Source of the DNA: Blastocladiella britannica
Lineage: Eukaryota > Blastocladiomycota > Blastocladiomycetes > Blastocladiales > Blastocladiaceae
Length of the DNA: 27,507 nucleotides
Reading direction: 5' to 3'
Assembly: GCA_025349905.2 (NCBI GenBank)
Contig: MU624654.1
Span: forward strand, 7,283-34,789
In this document: piece after piece, positions 18,676-27,507 of the stretch
Numbering within the stretch: the first letter of the stretch is position 1
How the letters are laid out: every line of letters begins with the position of its first letter
The notes under the pieces: generated by a model
What the model was told of the DNA's origin: nothing
Database searches by the model: none
The model's input: only the letters and a program-made list of their open reading frames with translations
Position numbers and translations under genes: made by a program

Positions 18676-20609
18676 ATGTTCAATAAGAGCGGAGGCCCAC
18701 CCCCCGTCCCCCTCTCGGCCGCGGCCGCCGCAGCGCTACGCGGCCCGCTCCCGCCCGAAATCGACCCAACCAAACTAGCGCCATACCGCAAACTGGTGCG
18801 CATTGTCGCACGGCTGTTCTTCACCGACATTGAGATCCTGATCCTCGACATCCTGTCCAACCTCTCCGTTCCCGTGTACGGCCTGCAAGAGTTCAAGACG
18901 GTGCTGGAACTAGGACCCAGGCAGATCCCGATCGCCATGCGCCGGCTGGTGTCCACGCGGCTGGTCCGGCACGAGGCCATGGCCAAGAGCACGCGGCCGC
19001 AGCAGGGGCAGCCCGGCGGTCCCGTTGGTCCCGCTGGTGGTGGGCCAGGGCAACGGCCTGGCGCTACAGCACCCGGTGGTGGTGCTCCGAACGCGGCCGA
19101 CCCGCGCGGATACGCCGCGGCCGCCAGCGTGTCGCGAGCCGGTGGCGACATGTACGTTCTGGACTACTCGCAGTTCGTGAACGTGACGCGGTACTTGTTG
19201 CGACAACTGGAGCGACGCGTGCGCGATAAAGTGCAGCGGGCATCCACCGCCGACGCCGCGGCCTACCGGTGTCCGGCGTGCGCGCGCGCGTACGACCTGA
19301 TGACCGCGTCGACGCAGTGCATGCGGTCCGGGTTTGGTCCATCGGGCGAGCCCGAGTTCTCGTTCGTGTGCTTGGCGGCACACACGCCCCCCGTCAAACT
19401 GGTGGAAATTGACCGCGACGACGGCAACTCACCCGAATTGCGCCGGTTGAACGACGCGCTGGCGCCCGTGCTCGAGCTTGCCAACTCCGCGGCCACCGTC
19501 GCGTTGCCGCCTGTCGTGCTCGACGAGTACCGCAACCACGTGCTGTACCGCCGTCGCCGCGTTAAAGAGGCCGCACAGGAAGCCAAAGTGGCCGAAATCA
19601 CGCTGGGAAAGCCCCGCGACAAGCAGCTGGCGAAAAGAACGTACATGGCCGATGCCCCCAAGTCCAAGGTCGGCGGGGATCTTAGCGACGCATGGCGCAT
19701 GGAAGTTTACGCGAACGAGGCCGAGGTGCGGGCGGCGGCCGCGCGGCTCGGGAAAGGGTCGGGCCGCGGCGTGGTCGCGTCCGAGAACATTATGCCGCCA
19801 TGGCACCGGTTCTCGACCGTCACGGGGGAGCCGCTGTCGGGCAATGCTGAGGACTCTGTTGGTGGGGATCGAGCCGGTGGCGGTGGAACCTCGTCGATGA
19901 TGCGATCGCGGCTCGAGTGGGGCGGGCATGCGTTCTGCGACGAGGACGATGTGGACGAGGATGTCCGTCTTTGTATGTACTTTTTCATTTTTTTTTTTTT
20001 CATTGCATTGCTCATTCCAATGCTATATCAGACGTGGACAATTACCGCAAGGCAGTGATGAATGCGATATCGTCGGCAGCCACCACGGCGATCGAATCCG
20101 ACCGACGTCGCCGGCTAGGCCTGATGGACGGTGACGACGGAGGTGGCACCACGGACGAAGAGACGGACACGGAAGTCGTGGGCGACCCTGGTGTTGATAA
20201 CCGATGGCCCACGCAGCCGCCAGTGCGCAAGCGGTCCCGGCGCGATCTTGACGATGATGATGAGGTGGACGCCGACGACCGGGATGGTAGTGACGACGAC
20301 GATGAGGAAGGCGGTCCCCACCCCCCTCGCCGCAACGGAGGCCGCGGCAGCTTCACCGATCGCCTGGTCGACGACTTTGAAGAGTGCTCGTTGGCGCCCC
20401 CTGGGACCGGCGTGGTGGTGATGGTGTGCGGCGCACCGGTACCGCTGTTGGCGGTGGACGACGACATGCGCGAGGGCATGTCGATCGAGGAGTACTCGGT
20501 ACTTATGTCATATCCCGTTTGAACTTACCTTTGGATCGCTCACATATACTTGATGCAGCAATACTACGCAGCGTGCCGTGAGAATGGGGTTGACCTTAAC
20601 ATTCCTTAG
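18676..20609 (+). CDS. TFA1: Transcription initiation factor TFIIE subunit alpha
   Basis: Large subunit of TFIIE, which recruits and regulates TFIIH at RNA polymerase II promoters. Exons 18676..19972, 20032..20498 and 20559..20609 (introns 59 and 60 nt); 604 aa. The N-terminal winged helix (about 34-100) reads YRKLVRIVARLFFTDIEILI, then LGPRQIPIAMRRL. A Gly/Pro insert follows, then DYSQFVNVTRYLLRQLERRV, then the zinc-ribbon region YRCPACARAYDL with FSFVCLAAH, where the last Cys of the usual CxxC is missing. The C-terminal acidic part (DDDDEVDADDRD type) is followed by VVMVCGAPVPLLAVDDDM and the short third exon QYYAACRENGVDLNIP. Together these match the conserved VMVAGRP... helix of human TFIIE alpha that binds TFIIH p62. 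That match is why I add the last 51-nt exon instead of stopping at 20522. The symbol follows yeast usage. Confidence 0.9.
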
Positions 20610-20837
20610 TAAATTTGATTGGCCAACGCCGAAACGTGATGATGTGACAATATGGTGTGGTGTAACAATTTCAGTGCAAGGAAAAAAATATGGCCACCGG
20701 CTCGGACAACCTTCGGCGCGTCTGGCATTGTGTCCTCTTTTCCAGGCGGACAAAAGATACCCTCACTTTTTTTGCCTTTGCAGTTTGCCTTTTGAAAAAC
20801 AGTAGAAGCGTGCGGACACGCCAAAATAATACCAAAG
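20610..20837. other. Short intergenic region
   Basis: 228 bp between the TFIIE-alpha stop and the next plus-strand start. It ends with an A-rich leader (CCAAAATAATACCAAAG). No coding frame or clear TATA box is supported. Confidence 0.4.
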
Positions 20838-22055
20838 ATGATGGAAACACCCCTTGCGAGGCACGATCGCCGCCCCGAGTACGAGGCGCTGGCGTTTGTG
20901 CGTTACTCGAGTGCGTTTACTTGGTTGTCGTTGGCGACGGCCAGGCCATCGAATGGGTGGAGCTAACAACAACATATATTTATAGCCTCGATGGTCATGG
21001 ACATCGGAACCACAGCAGCAGCAGCAGCAGCAGGGAGCACGCAGCCACCGCCGCCATATCCGCGCCTCGGAGTGCACGAGTTGACGCGTCCTGCGACTCA
21101 GGGTGGTCCAGGACAGCCTCAACAGCAACGACAGCAACAACAGCAGCAGCAGCAAAAGCGGGTCTGGCGCCGCAGCTTGGTCATGGACGGGGACTTTATC
21201 TGCGAGCGGTTCGAGCAGATATCGGACACGTCGACCGCCACCGCGCTGGCGTACGCGGCCCACAACGCCTGGGAGCCGCAACAGCAACCGCCACCATCGT
21301 CCGATCACCGAGGCATGATGCGACCCGCGAGCGCACCGCCGCAGGCGCCCCCCTTGCCAATGACTCTGTCGATGCAGTCCCCGCTGCCAATGCCACTGCC
21401 GTTGATGATCCCCGTGGCATCGCCAGCCCCTCGGCACCCAGCGCCACCATCAGCATCAGCATCATCCGGTCCGCCACCTCCGCGACGCATGTCGTCGTTG
21501 CTGGCCATCCCGCCACGCCGCCCGCCGTCTCCAGCACCCCAGTTCTCAAATTCACGGACGGCAGACGCGACGGCGGCGGGAAGGACACGCATGGGCCGGG
21601 CGCTGTCCCGCGCGCGCTCGCACTCGTCGCTCCACGATAGCCAAGAATACCCGGCGACGCCCGGCGCAGGCGGGGCGCTGGTGCGGTCGGCGTCGGCGTC
21701 GTCGCTCATCTCGTCCCTGGCACAAGTCGACAGCGCGACGGCTGCCGCCGCGGCCGCTACGCTCTCGCACACGGTTGCTCGGTCGCGCTCGGGGAGTCTT
21801 GGCGGCCGGTCGGTTGCTACTTTTGTCACGCACATCAGCCAGCTGGTGGACGATGAGGACGACGAAATTGAACAGGGCGACCAGCAGGAGAGGGCGGCCG
21901 CGACTGGGCAAACCCTCGACAAGAGCGTAGATGACGGAGATGAAGGCAAGCGCCAAGACCAAAAAGACGGACCGGGCTTGCTTCGTCGCATGTCCAAACG
22001 ACTCTCCAAGCTGCTTGGACGCATTGGGCCTGGGTGCAAGGACGTGCGCGACTAG
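20838..22055 (+). CDS. Low-complexity, mostly disordered protein of unknown function
   Basis: Exons 20838..20910 and 20986..22055 (75-nt intron, donor GTGCGT, CTAAC branch point, acceptor TTATAG); 380 aa. The first exon encodes METPLARHDRRPEYEALAFV, which looks ordered. The second starts with poly-Ala and Pro/Gln tracts (CAG/CAA repeats at about 21013..21035 and 21120..21157). A short, more conserved-looking block, KRVWRRSLVMDGDFICERF, follows. After that the sequence is Pro/Ser/Ala-rich with basic SxS motifs (RARSHSS, RSRSGSLGG), plausible kinase sites, then an acidic patch (DDEDDEIEQGD) and a basic amphipathic C-terminal helix (GLLRRMSKRLSKLLGRIG). That last helix could bind membrane or calmodulin; this is speculation. 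No family is recognised. The exon 1 join is supported only by phase and signals. Confidence 0.6.
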
Positions 22056-22331
22056 TAGCGTCCTCGGCCTCGTCCATAATGTAAAAGGGAATTTTTGTGT
22101 GCGTTTCCGTCCGCTCCGTCCTGAATCCGTCATTCGCTTGAAAACCTCCTGCATTTTCGGTTTAAGTCCCTGCCCCGTCCCCGGGCCAATTTCCGGCGCA
22201 ACATTCGGGCTTCACGTTGTCTAATGCAACCATATCGTCAAATGAGGCTCCATAGCGGCCACAGTTAAATAGCGCGGCAGTCAGTCGCTCCAAATCAAAT
22301 CAATTCCAACACAAGCAAAAATAAAGAAGAA
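22056..22331 (+). promoter_or_regulatory. Upstream region of the ABCC transporter gene
   Basis: 276 bp between tandem plus-strand genes. The final 70 bases have a TTAAAT element (about 22265) and a CA-rich/A-rich leader ending in AAAATAAAGAAGAA before the ATG. The first part is the 3' end of the upstream gene. Confidence 0.45.
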
Positions 22332-25300
22332 ATGCCGTTCTGCTCTTCCAACTCGGGAGTCCTCGACTCTGCATCAGTCGGTCTCGACCTCACCACTTGC
22401 TTCCAGCACACGGTCCTGTACAATGTGCCCTCGGTGATTTTGCTCCTGGTCGGGCTGCCTCGCATCGCGTATCTCGCCAAACGCGAGTCGCGATTCGCGC
22501 CAAACGCGTTCCTCTTTGTGCAGCTCGCGCTCTTGACTGGTCTGGCCGGCCTTGCCATTGCACAGGCAGTCCTGGTTTCTGATGGTGCCCGTTTCGACAC
22601 CAGTCTCCTGGTCGCCTTGGTCATTTCGGCCGTGTCCTTGGTACTTTCATTTTTTTTTAGCGTAAAAGAGGGAAATGGATCCTGACCACCTTATGAGAAT
22701 AGATCGCATCGATCCCGATCCAGTACCTCGAGCACGTCAAGGTCCCTGCGCCATCGTCCCTGCTTTCGGTCGCCTTCTTTTTCCGGGTCCTCGCCGCGGC
22801 CATTGCACTGCACACGTACATTCGGCTCCAGATCAACACGGCCGAGCCCACGTTCTTTGCGCTGTTTGTTGCCAGTGGTGTGCTCTCGGTGCTGGCCATG
22901 ATTTTCACGTCGCTCGACCAGGGCCGTGGGGAGCCCGGAGACTTGGAGGAAAACACTGCGTCGCCATTCGCCAAGTTCTCGTTCTCGTGGCTGTTCCCCA
23001 TGCTGTTCCGCGCCAACAAGAGCACGCTCGACATGGACGCCATCTCGGGCACTAGCCGGTTCTTGACCATGGAGCGACTGGATCAGACGTACCACCAGTT
23101 TACGGACGGGAGTAGCAAGGGCCAGTGCGTTTTTCTTTATATTTTGTTATTTGGCATGTCTTGTACTTACACACACAAATGTCAATGTAAAAAAAAGCGC
23201 CCGACTGATCATCGTCGGCACCATGCTCAAGTACTGGCCAGTTCTCTTGCTCTCCATGGTCTCGGCTGCGTCGTCGGTTGCCGCGGCAATCATCAGCCCA
23301 CGCCTGCTGGCGGGCCTGCTGGAGTTTGTGGAAGCTTACTCGGACCTGGCACCCGCAGGCACCGTACTCCCGCCGGTCTCGGACGGACTCTTGTATGCCG
23401 TGGGCATGTTTGTGTACGGTTATTCATTTTGGACTTGTGTCAATCAAAACGGCCCACTGACAAAAAAAAAAAACCAAATAGAATGAGCATTCTGTCCACC
23501 ATGGGCCTGATCTACTCGTACCAGCTGTCGATGCTCATCTACCAACGCGTCCGTCTCCTGCTCCAAACTGCCATCTACCGCAAAGCGCTGGTCATGTCAC
23601 TCTCGGAACGCAAGGACTCGTCGGTGGGCGAAATCGTCAACCGCATGAGCGTCGACACCAACGACTTGGTGACGCTGATTGTCTCGCTCAACGACATTTG
23701 GATTTTCCCGGCCAAGATCGGGTTTGCATTGTACTTTTTGTTCAAGCTGCTTGGGTTTGCTGCCTTTGCGGGGCTCGGCACGTTGTTCCTGGTGGTTCCA
23801 GCCGGTGGCGCCGCCGCATCCGTTTTCTCGGTCCAGATGAAGGTGAAGAAAGCCATCATGGATAACCGGATCAAGGCGCTCAGCGAGATGATCTCGGGGA
23901 TGAAGAGCGTCAAGTTGCTGGTGCTCGAGGAGTTTTTCAAGAAGAAGGTGATTGCGCTTCGGGACTCGGAGCAAGCGGCGCTGCGCCGCATGCACACCGT
24001 GCTCTCGTTTGTTGTTGTACGTTAACTGTCTTGTTCTCTCATTTGCCGTTGGACAACATCTGACAACAATATGTAACAGGGCATCATGAACACGTCCGAG
24101 ATTTTTTTGGTCCTGTTCTGCTTCACGACGTTCGCCATCATCTCGCCCGCGGGCTCGCTGACCCCGACCGTGGTGTTTGTGTCCATGTCGTACATGAGCT
24201 TGTTGCTGGAACCCTTGAACGAGGTCATGATGCTCGTCAACGCCATCTCCTCCGCTGTCGTCTCGTACCGCCGCATCGCACAGTTTCTCGACGCGTCCGA
24301 GTACGACCCGTCGACGCTCACCCGGTCGCTCGATGCGACTACGCCAGTGGCGATCGAGGTCGTGGATGCCGGGTTCAAGTGGGGCGTGATGCCCGTCACT
24401 GCTGCCGACGCGGCTGCTGACAAGAAGAGCGACAAGCCCACTGACAAGCCTGCATCGGTTTCGGAAAAGCCTGCCGCTGCCACTGCCACTGACGCGGACG
24501 TGAGCTTGGCGACCGTGGTGGCCACGGACGGCGGCTCGAGCGACTCGGGCAGCACCAAGACCGATGACGCCACTCCGTTTGCGCTTGTCGATATCTCGTT
24601 CCAAGTTCCCCGCGGCAAGCTGGTGGCAGTGATTGGCCGTGTCGGCACCGGCAAGACGTCGCTGCTGCACGGCATTCTCGGCGAGCTCGAAAAGACCTCC
24701 GGTACCGTCGCGCTGCACGGATCAGTCGCGTACGTCCCGCAGCAGCCGTGGATCTTTAACGCCACGTTCCGCGACAACATCACGTTCGGGAACGACTTTG
24801 ACCAGAAATGGTACTCCAAGGTGGTCGAGGCGTGTGCGCTCACGACCGATATCGAGATTCTTAAGGACGGCGACCGCACGTTGATCGGTGACAAGGGAGT
24901 CAACGTACGTTACTTTTTATTTCTTTCAGTATTGGACCTTCATAACTGACAACTGACACGAAAAAAAACTACATTAGCTCTCGGGAGGTCAAAAGGCACG
25001 CCTCGCACTGGCCCGCGCCGTGTACGCCGACCGCGACATTGTTTTGCTCGATGACTGCCTGTCGGCCGTGGACGCGCACGTCGACAAGCACATTTTCACC
25101 AACGTTCTTGGCCCGCACGGCCTGCTGCGCAAGAAATCGGTGGTACTTGTGACCCACGGCGTGCACCACCTGGCGCAGTGCGATGAGGTGGTCCTGCTCA
25201 AGGACAACACGATCGTCGAACATGGCCCGTTCGAGCAGGTCATGGGCGAAAAGGGCGAGGTGTTCAAGCTGGTGACCGAGTTCTCGACCAAGAAAAGCAC

Positions 25301-27289
25301 TGACACCGATCTGGCGACCGCCAAGGCGCACATGAGTCGCCGCGGCCGCAGTACCGGCGCACCGCAGCGGTCCATGACCTCCGAGTCCCTCGTGTCGTCC
25401 AACGGCAGCTTGAGCGTGGTGGCACCTGACGACGAGGAGGAAGTTGCCCAACCGACGCGCGACGACGACGACTCGACTTCCGGTGTGGTGGACTGGGCCG
25501 TGTACAAGGAGTACTTCAAGGCGTGCGGGCGCACCAACTTTTACATGTTCTTCCCGCTGTTTGCCATCACGCTCGGAATCATGTCGACTCATTCGTACTG
25601 GCTCGAGGTCATGTCATCGGCGGTGGACAAGGCCGCGAAAGTCGGCGGCTCGGCCGACCTCGTGTACTACCTGGGCGTGTACGGTGGGCTCTCGGTCGCC
25701 AACGCCGTGGCCATGTCGGTGCTGTGCTACGTGGCGATGGTGATTATGTCGATTCGCGCGTCACGCGAGTTCCACACTAGCTTGGTCGAGCGCGTGCTGC
25801 ACGCGCCCATGAGCTGGTACGACGTGATCCCCGCGGGTCGCATCGTCAACCGGTTCTCGTCCGACATTGATTCGCTGGACATGCAGATCCCGCTGGGCCT
25901 GGTCAACTTCATTTTCGCAGCCGGCGCCATCATGTCGTCGCTGGTGATTCTCGGCATCACCTCGCCCTGGGTGCTGGTAGTGATTCCGTTCGGCGCCATT
26001 TACCTGTACCTGATTGCCACGTTCTACCTCAATGCCTCGCGCGAGCTGCAGCGATTGATGTCGGCGACGAAAGCGCCGATCTACCAAAAGTTTGAGGAGA
26101 CCCTCCAAGGCCTGGTATCGATCCGCGCGTTCCAGGTCGAGCAGCAGTTCAACCGCGATATTTCATGCGCCATCGACCGCAACACCCGCGCAACGTACTT
26201 GACGCCGTCGCTCAACCGGTGGCTGATTGTCAACTCGAGCATTCTCAGTTCGTGCTTTATTCTTGGCGTCGGGCTGGTGGCGGTGTTTATGCGCGGCTCC
26301 ACCGTGGCCGGGTACATTGGTCTGGGCATGACCCAGGCCCAGAGCTTGACTTTCATGTTCCGCAACTTTGTCATGTCGCTCTGTGACATGGAAACCAAGA
26401 TGGTCGCGGTCGAACGCATTCGCCAGTACTCGTTGGTGGAGCAGGAGGCGCCCATCGAGACCGGGTTCGTCACGGATCACGACTGGCCGGCTACCGGTGC
26501 GCTCGAGTTCAAGGGCTACTCGACTACGTACCGCGAGGGACTCGACCCAGTACTGCGTGGGCTGTCGATTGCGATTCCGCCCGGGTGCAAGGTCGGAGTG
26601 GTCGGGCGTACGGGCGCGGGCAAGAGTTCGTTGACCCTGGCGCTGTTCCGGATCATTGAGGCGCTTGACGGCAGCATCACGCTCGATGGTGTCGATATTT
26701 CCAAGGTCGGCCTGCGCCAGCTCCGGTCGCAGCTGTGCATTATCCCACAGGATCCTGTACGTACATTTACTTCTTTTTATTTTGTTTTTGCTTGATACCT
26801 ACCATCTGAAACGTTAATTAGATGCTGTTCGAGGGCACGATCCGCGACAACCTCGACCCCCTGAACCAGCACGACGACGCGGCGCTGTGGCGCGCGCTGG
26901 AACTCGCCAACCTGTCCGAGTACGTGAGCGGGCTCGAGGGCAAGTTGCTGGGCGAGGTGGCGCACGCGGGCGGCAACTTTAGCGCAGGCCAGAAGCAACT
27001 GGTGACACTAGCATCGGCGATTCTGCGCAAGCGCAAGATTGTGATTTTCGACGAGGCCACGTCCGCGACCGACGCCGAGACCGACGCGGTGGTGCAGCGC
27101 ACGATTCGCCAAGAGTTCAAGGAGTGCACGATCCTGACCATTGCGCACCGGATCAACACGATCCGCGACTCGGACCGGATCTTGGTGCTGGACAAGGGCC
27201 AGGTGGCCGAGTTTGACGCGCCCGAGACGCTGCTCAAGGACCCCGAGAGCTTGTTTACCAAGCTTGTGCGCGATTCCGAGTCGCATTAA
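22332..27289 (+). CDS. ABCC-family (MRP/YCF1-type) full-length ABC transporter
   Basis: Exports organic anions or glutathione conjugates across the plasma or vacuolar membrane, by family. Exons 22332..22640, 22703..23124, 23198..23413, 23482..24016, 24080..24904, 24978..26756 and 26822..27289 (introns 62, 73, 68, 63, 73 and 65 nt); 1517 aa. Order: TMD0 beginning like MRP1 (CFQHTVLYNVP), L0 linker (PIQYLEHVK), TMD1, NBD1, TMD2, NBD2. NBD1 has Walker A GRVGTGKTS, Q-loop PQQPWIFNATFRDNI, signature LSGGQKAR and Walker B IVLLDDCLSAVD with Asp in place of the catalytic Glu, as is usual for ABCC. NBD2 has Walker A GRTGAGKSS, signature FSAGQKQ, Walker B IVIFDEATSATD with the Glu, and H-loop IAHRINTI. 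An Ala/Lys/Asp/Thr-rich insert precedes the NBD1 Walker A (encoded about 24400..24570). The substrate cannot be told from sequence. Confidence 0.96.
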
Positions 27290-27475
27290 TAGATAGAGTG
27301 TGAATATATAAGTTATTGTAGACTCTATGGCAATACCAGCCCTGGACTCGACATATCATAGCACAAAGAATATGGAGGTAACTCGATCATGGACTCAAGC
27401 TGACATCTCTCTTTCGAGGTCGTACCAATCAGCGTCATATCCTGTCAGTACCGCAATAAAAATAGTGAAATAAGA
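27290..27475. other. 3' flank of the ABCC gene and spacer
   Basis: 186 bp. AATATA-type signals follow the ABCC stop (about 27303), and an AATAAA lies at 27455..27460. Otherwise no feature is seen. Confidence 0.4.
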
Positions 27476-27507
27476 ATGGACCGACTGCCGTACGAGCTCG
27501 CGACGGC
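27476..27507 (+). CDS. Possible start of a further gene (truncated by window end)
   Basis: After an A-rich leader an ATG at 27476 opens a frame reading MDRLPYELAT to the window edge. The LPxEL pattern right after the start is typical of an F-box N-terminus, and the codons (CTG, CCG, TAC, GAG, CTC, GCG) match local genes. Only ten codons are visible, so both the gene and its family remain a guess. Confidence 0.35.
   Translation, partial: MDRLPYELAT

Noticed and set aside
20499..20522. TFIIE alpha ending at 20522
   Set aside because: The tail after 20498 is not conserved, whereas splicing to 20559 restores the conserved C-terminal helix.
1..27507. tRNA, rRNA, CRISPR array, transposon or viral genes
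   Set aside because: No B-box-type GGTTCGA sequence in a tRNA setting, no spacer-repeat array, no transposase, reverse transcriptase or capsid-like frame, and no terminal repeats were seen by eye. The protein-coding tandem repeats at the left edge are not CRISPR, since they are contiguous and in frame.

Overview
ORGANISM. This is a gene-dense eukaryotic nuclear window. Coding DNA is GC-rich (many NNC/NNG codons), and 26 short spliceosomal introns of 52-86 nt can be placed by reading-frame continuity. They have GTNNGT-type donors, CTGAC/CTAAC/TACTAAC branch points and AG acceptors. The gene content points to a fungus: a chitin-deacetylase-like CE4 protein, a hybrid histidine-kinase-like protein, EFL1, and a repeat-rich secreted wall-type protein. 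It also encodes a WDR91 homologue and a PAAT-like protein, families best known from animals and missing from the classical yeasts. My inference is an early-diverging (zoosporic) fungus, for example Blastocladiomycota or Chytridiomycota. This is not proven. No virus, transposon, CRISPR array, rRNA or tRNA was recognised. LAYOUT. 1-1313 (-): 5' part of a secreted Thr/Pro/Cys-repeat wall-like protein, running off the left edge. 1314-2213: long non-coding, promoter-like stretch. 2214-2976 (+): uncertain small gene or gene remnant. 3119-6686 (+): EFL1 ribosome-maturation GTPase. 6719-9591 (-): WDR91-like endosomal protein, ending 32 bp from EFL1. 9672-11770 (+): F-box-like plus importin-alpha-like armadillo protein, sharing an 80-bp divergent promoter with WDR91. 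11995-14349 (+): hybrid histidine-kinase-like protein that has lost its phospho-accepting His but keeps a complete receiver domain. 14487-14936 (-): small Ala-rich protein. 15290-17457 (-): membrane-anchored CE4 deacetylase-like protein. 17663-18524 (-): PAAT-like protein. 18676-20609 (+): TFIIE alpha subunit. 20838-22055 (+): low-complexity protein of unknown role. 22332-27289 (+): full-length ABCC (MRP-type) transporter. 27476-end (+): possible first codons of another gene. HOW IT FITS TOGETHER. The genes do not form a pathway; this is ordinary housekeeping chromosome with closely packed genes and intergenic gaps mostly of 30-350 bp. EFL1 (60S maturation), TFIIE alpha (transcription initiation), WDR91 (endosome maturation) and ABCC (efflux) act independently. 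The most unusual items are the histidine-kinase-like protein with intact receiver, the CE4 protein lacking one metal-ligand His, the WDR91-like and PAAT-like proteins in a likely fungus, the altered zinc ribbon of TFIIE alpha, and A-rich rather than pyrimidine-rich intron 3' ends. All exon coordinates were derived by hand from frame and splice-site logic; none is supported by transcript data here.
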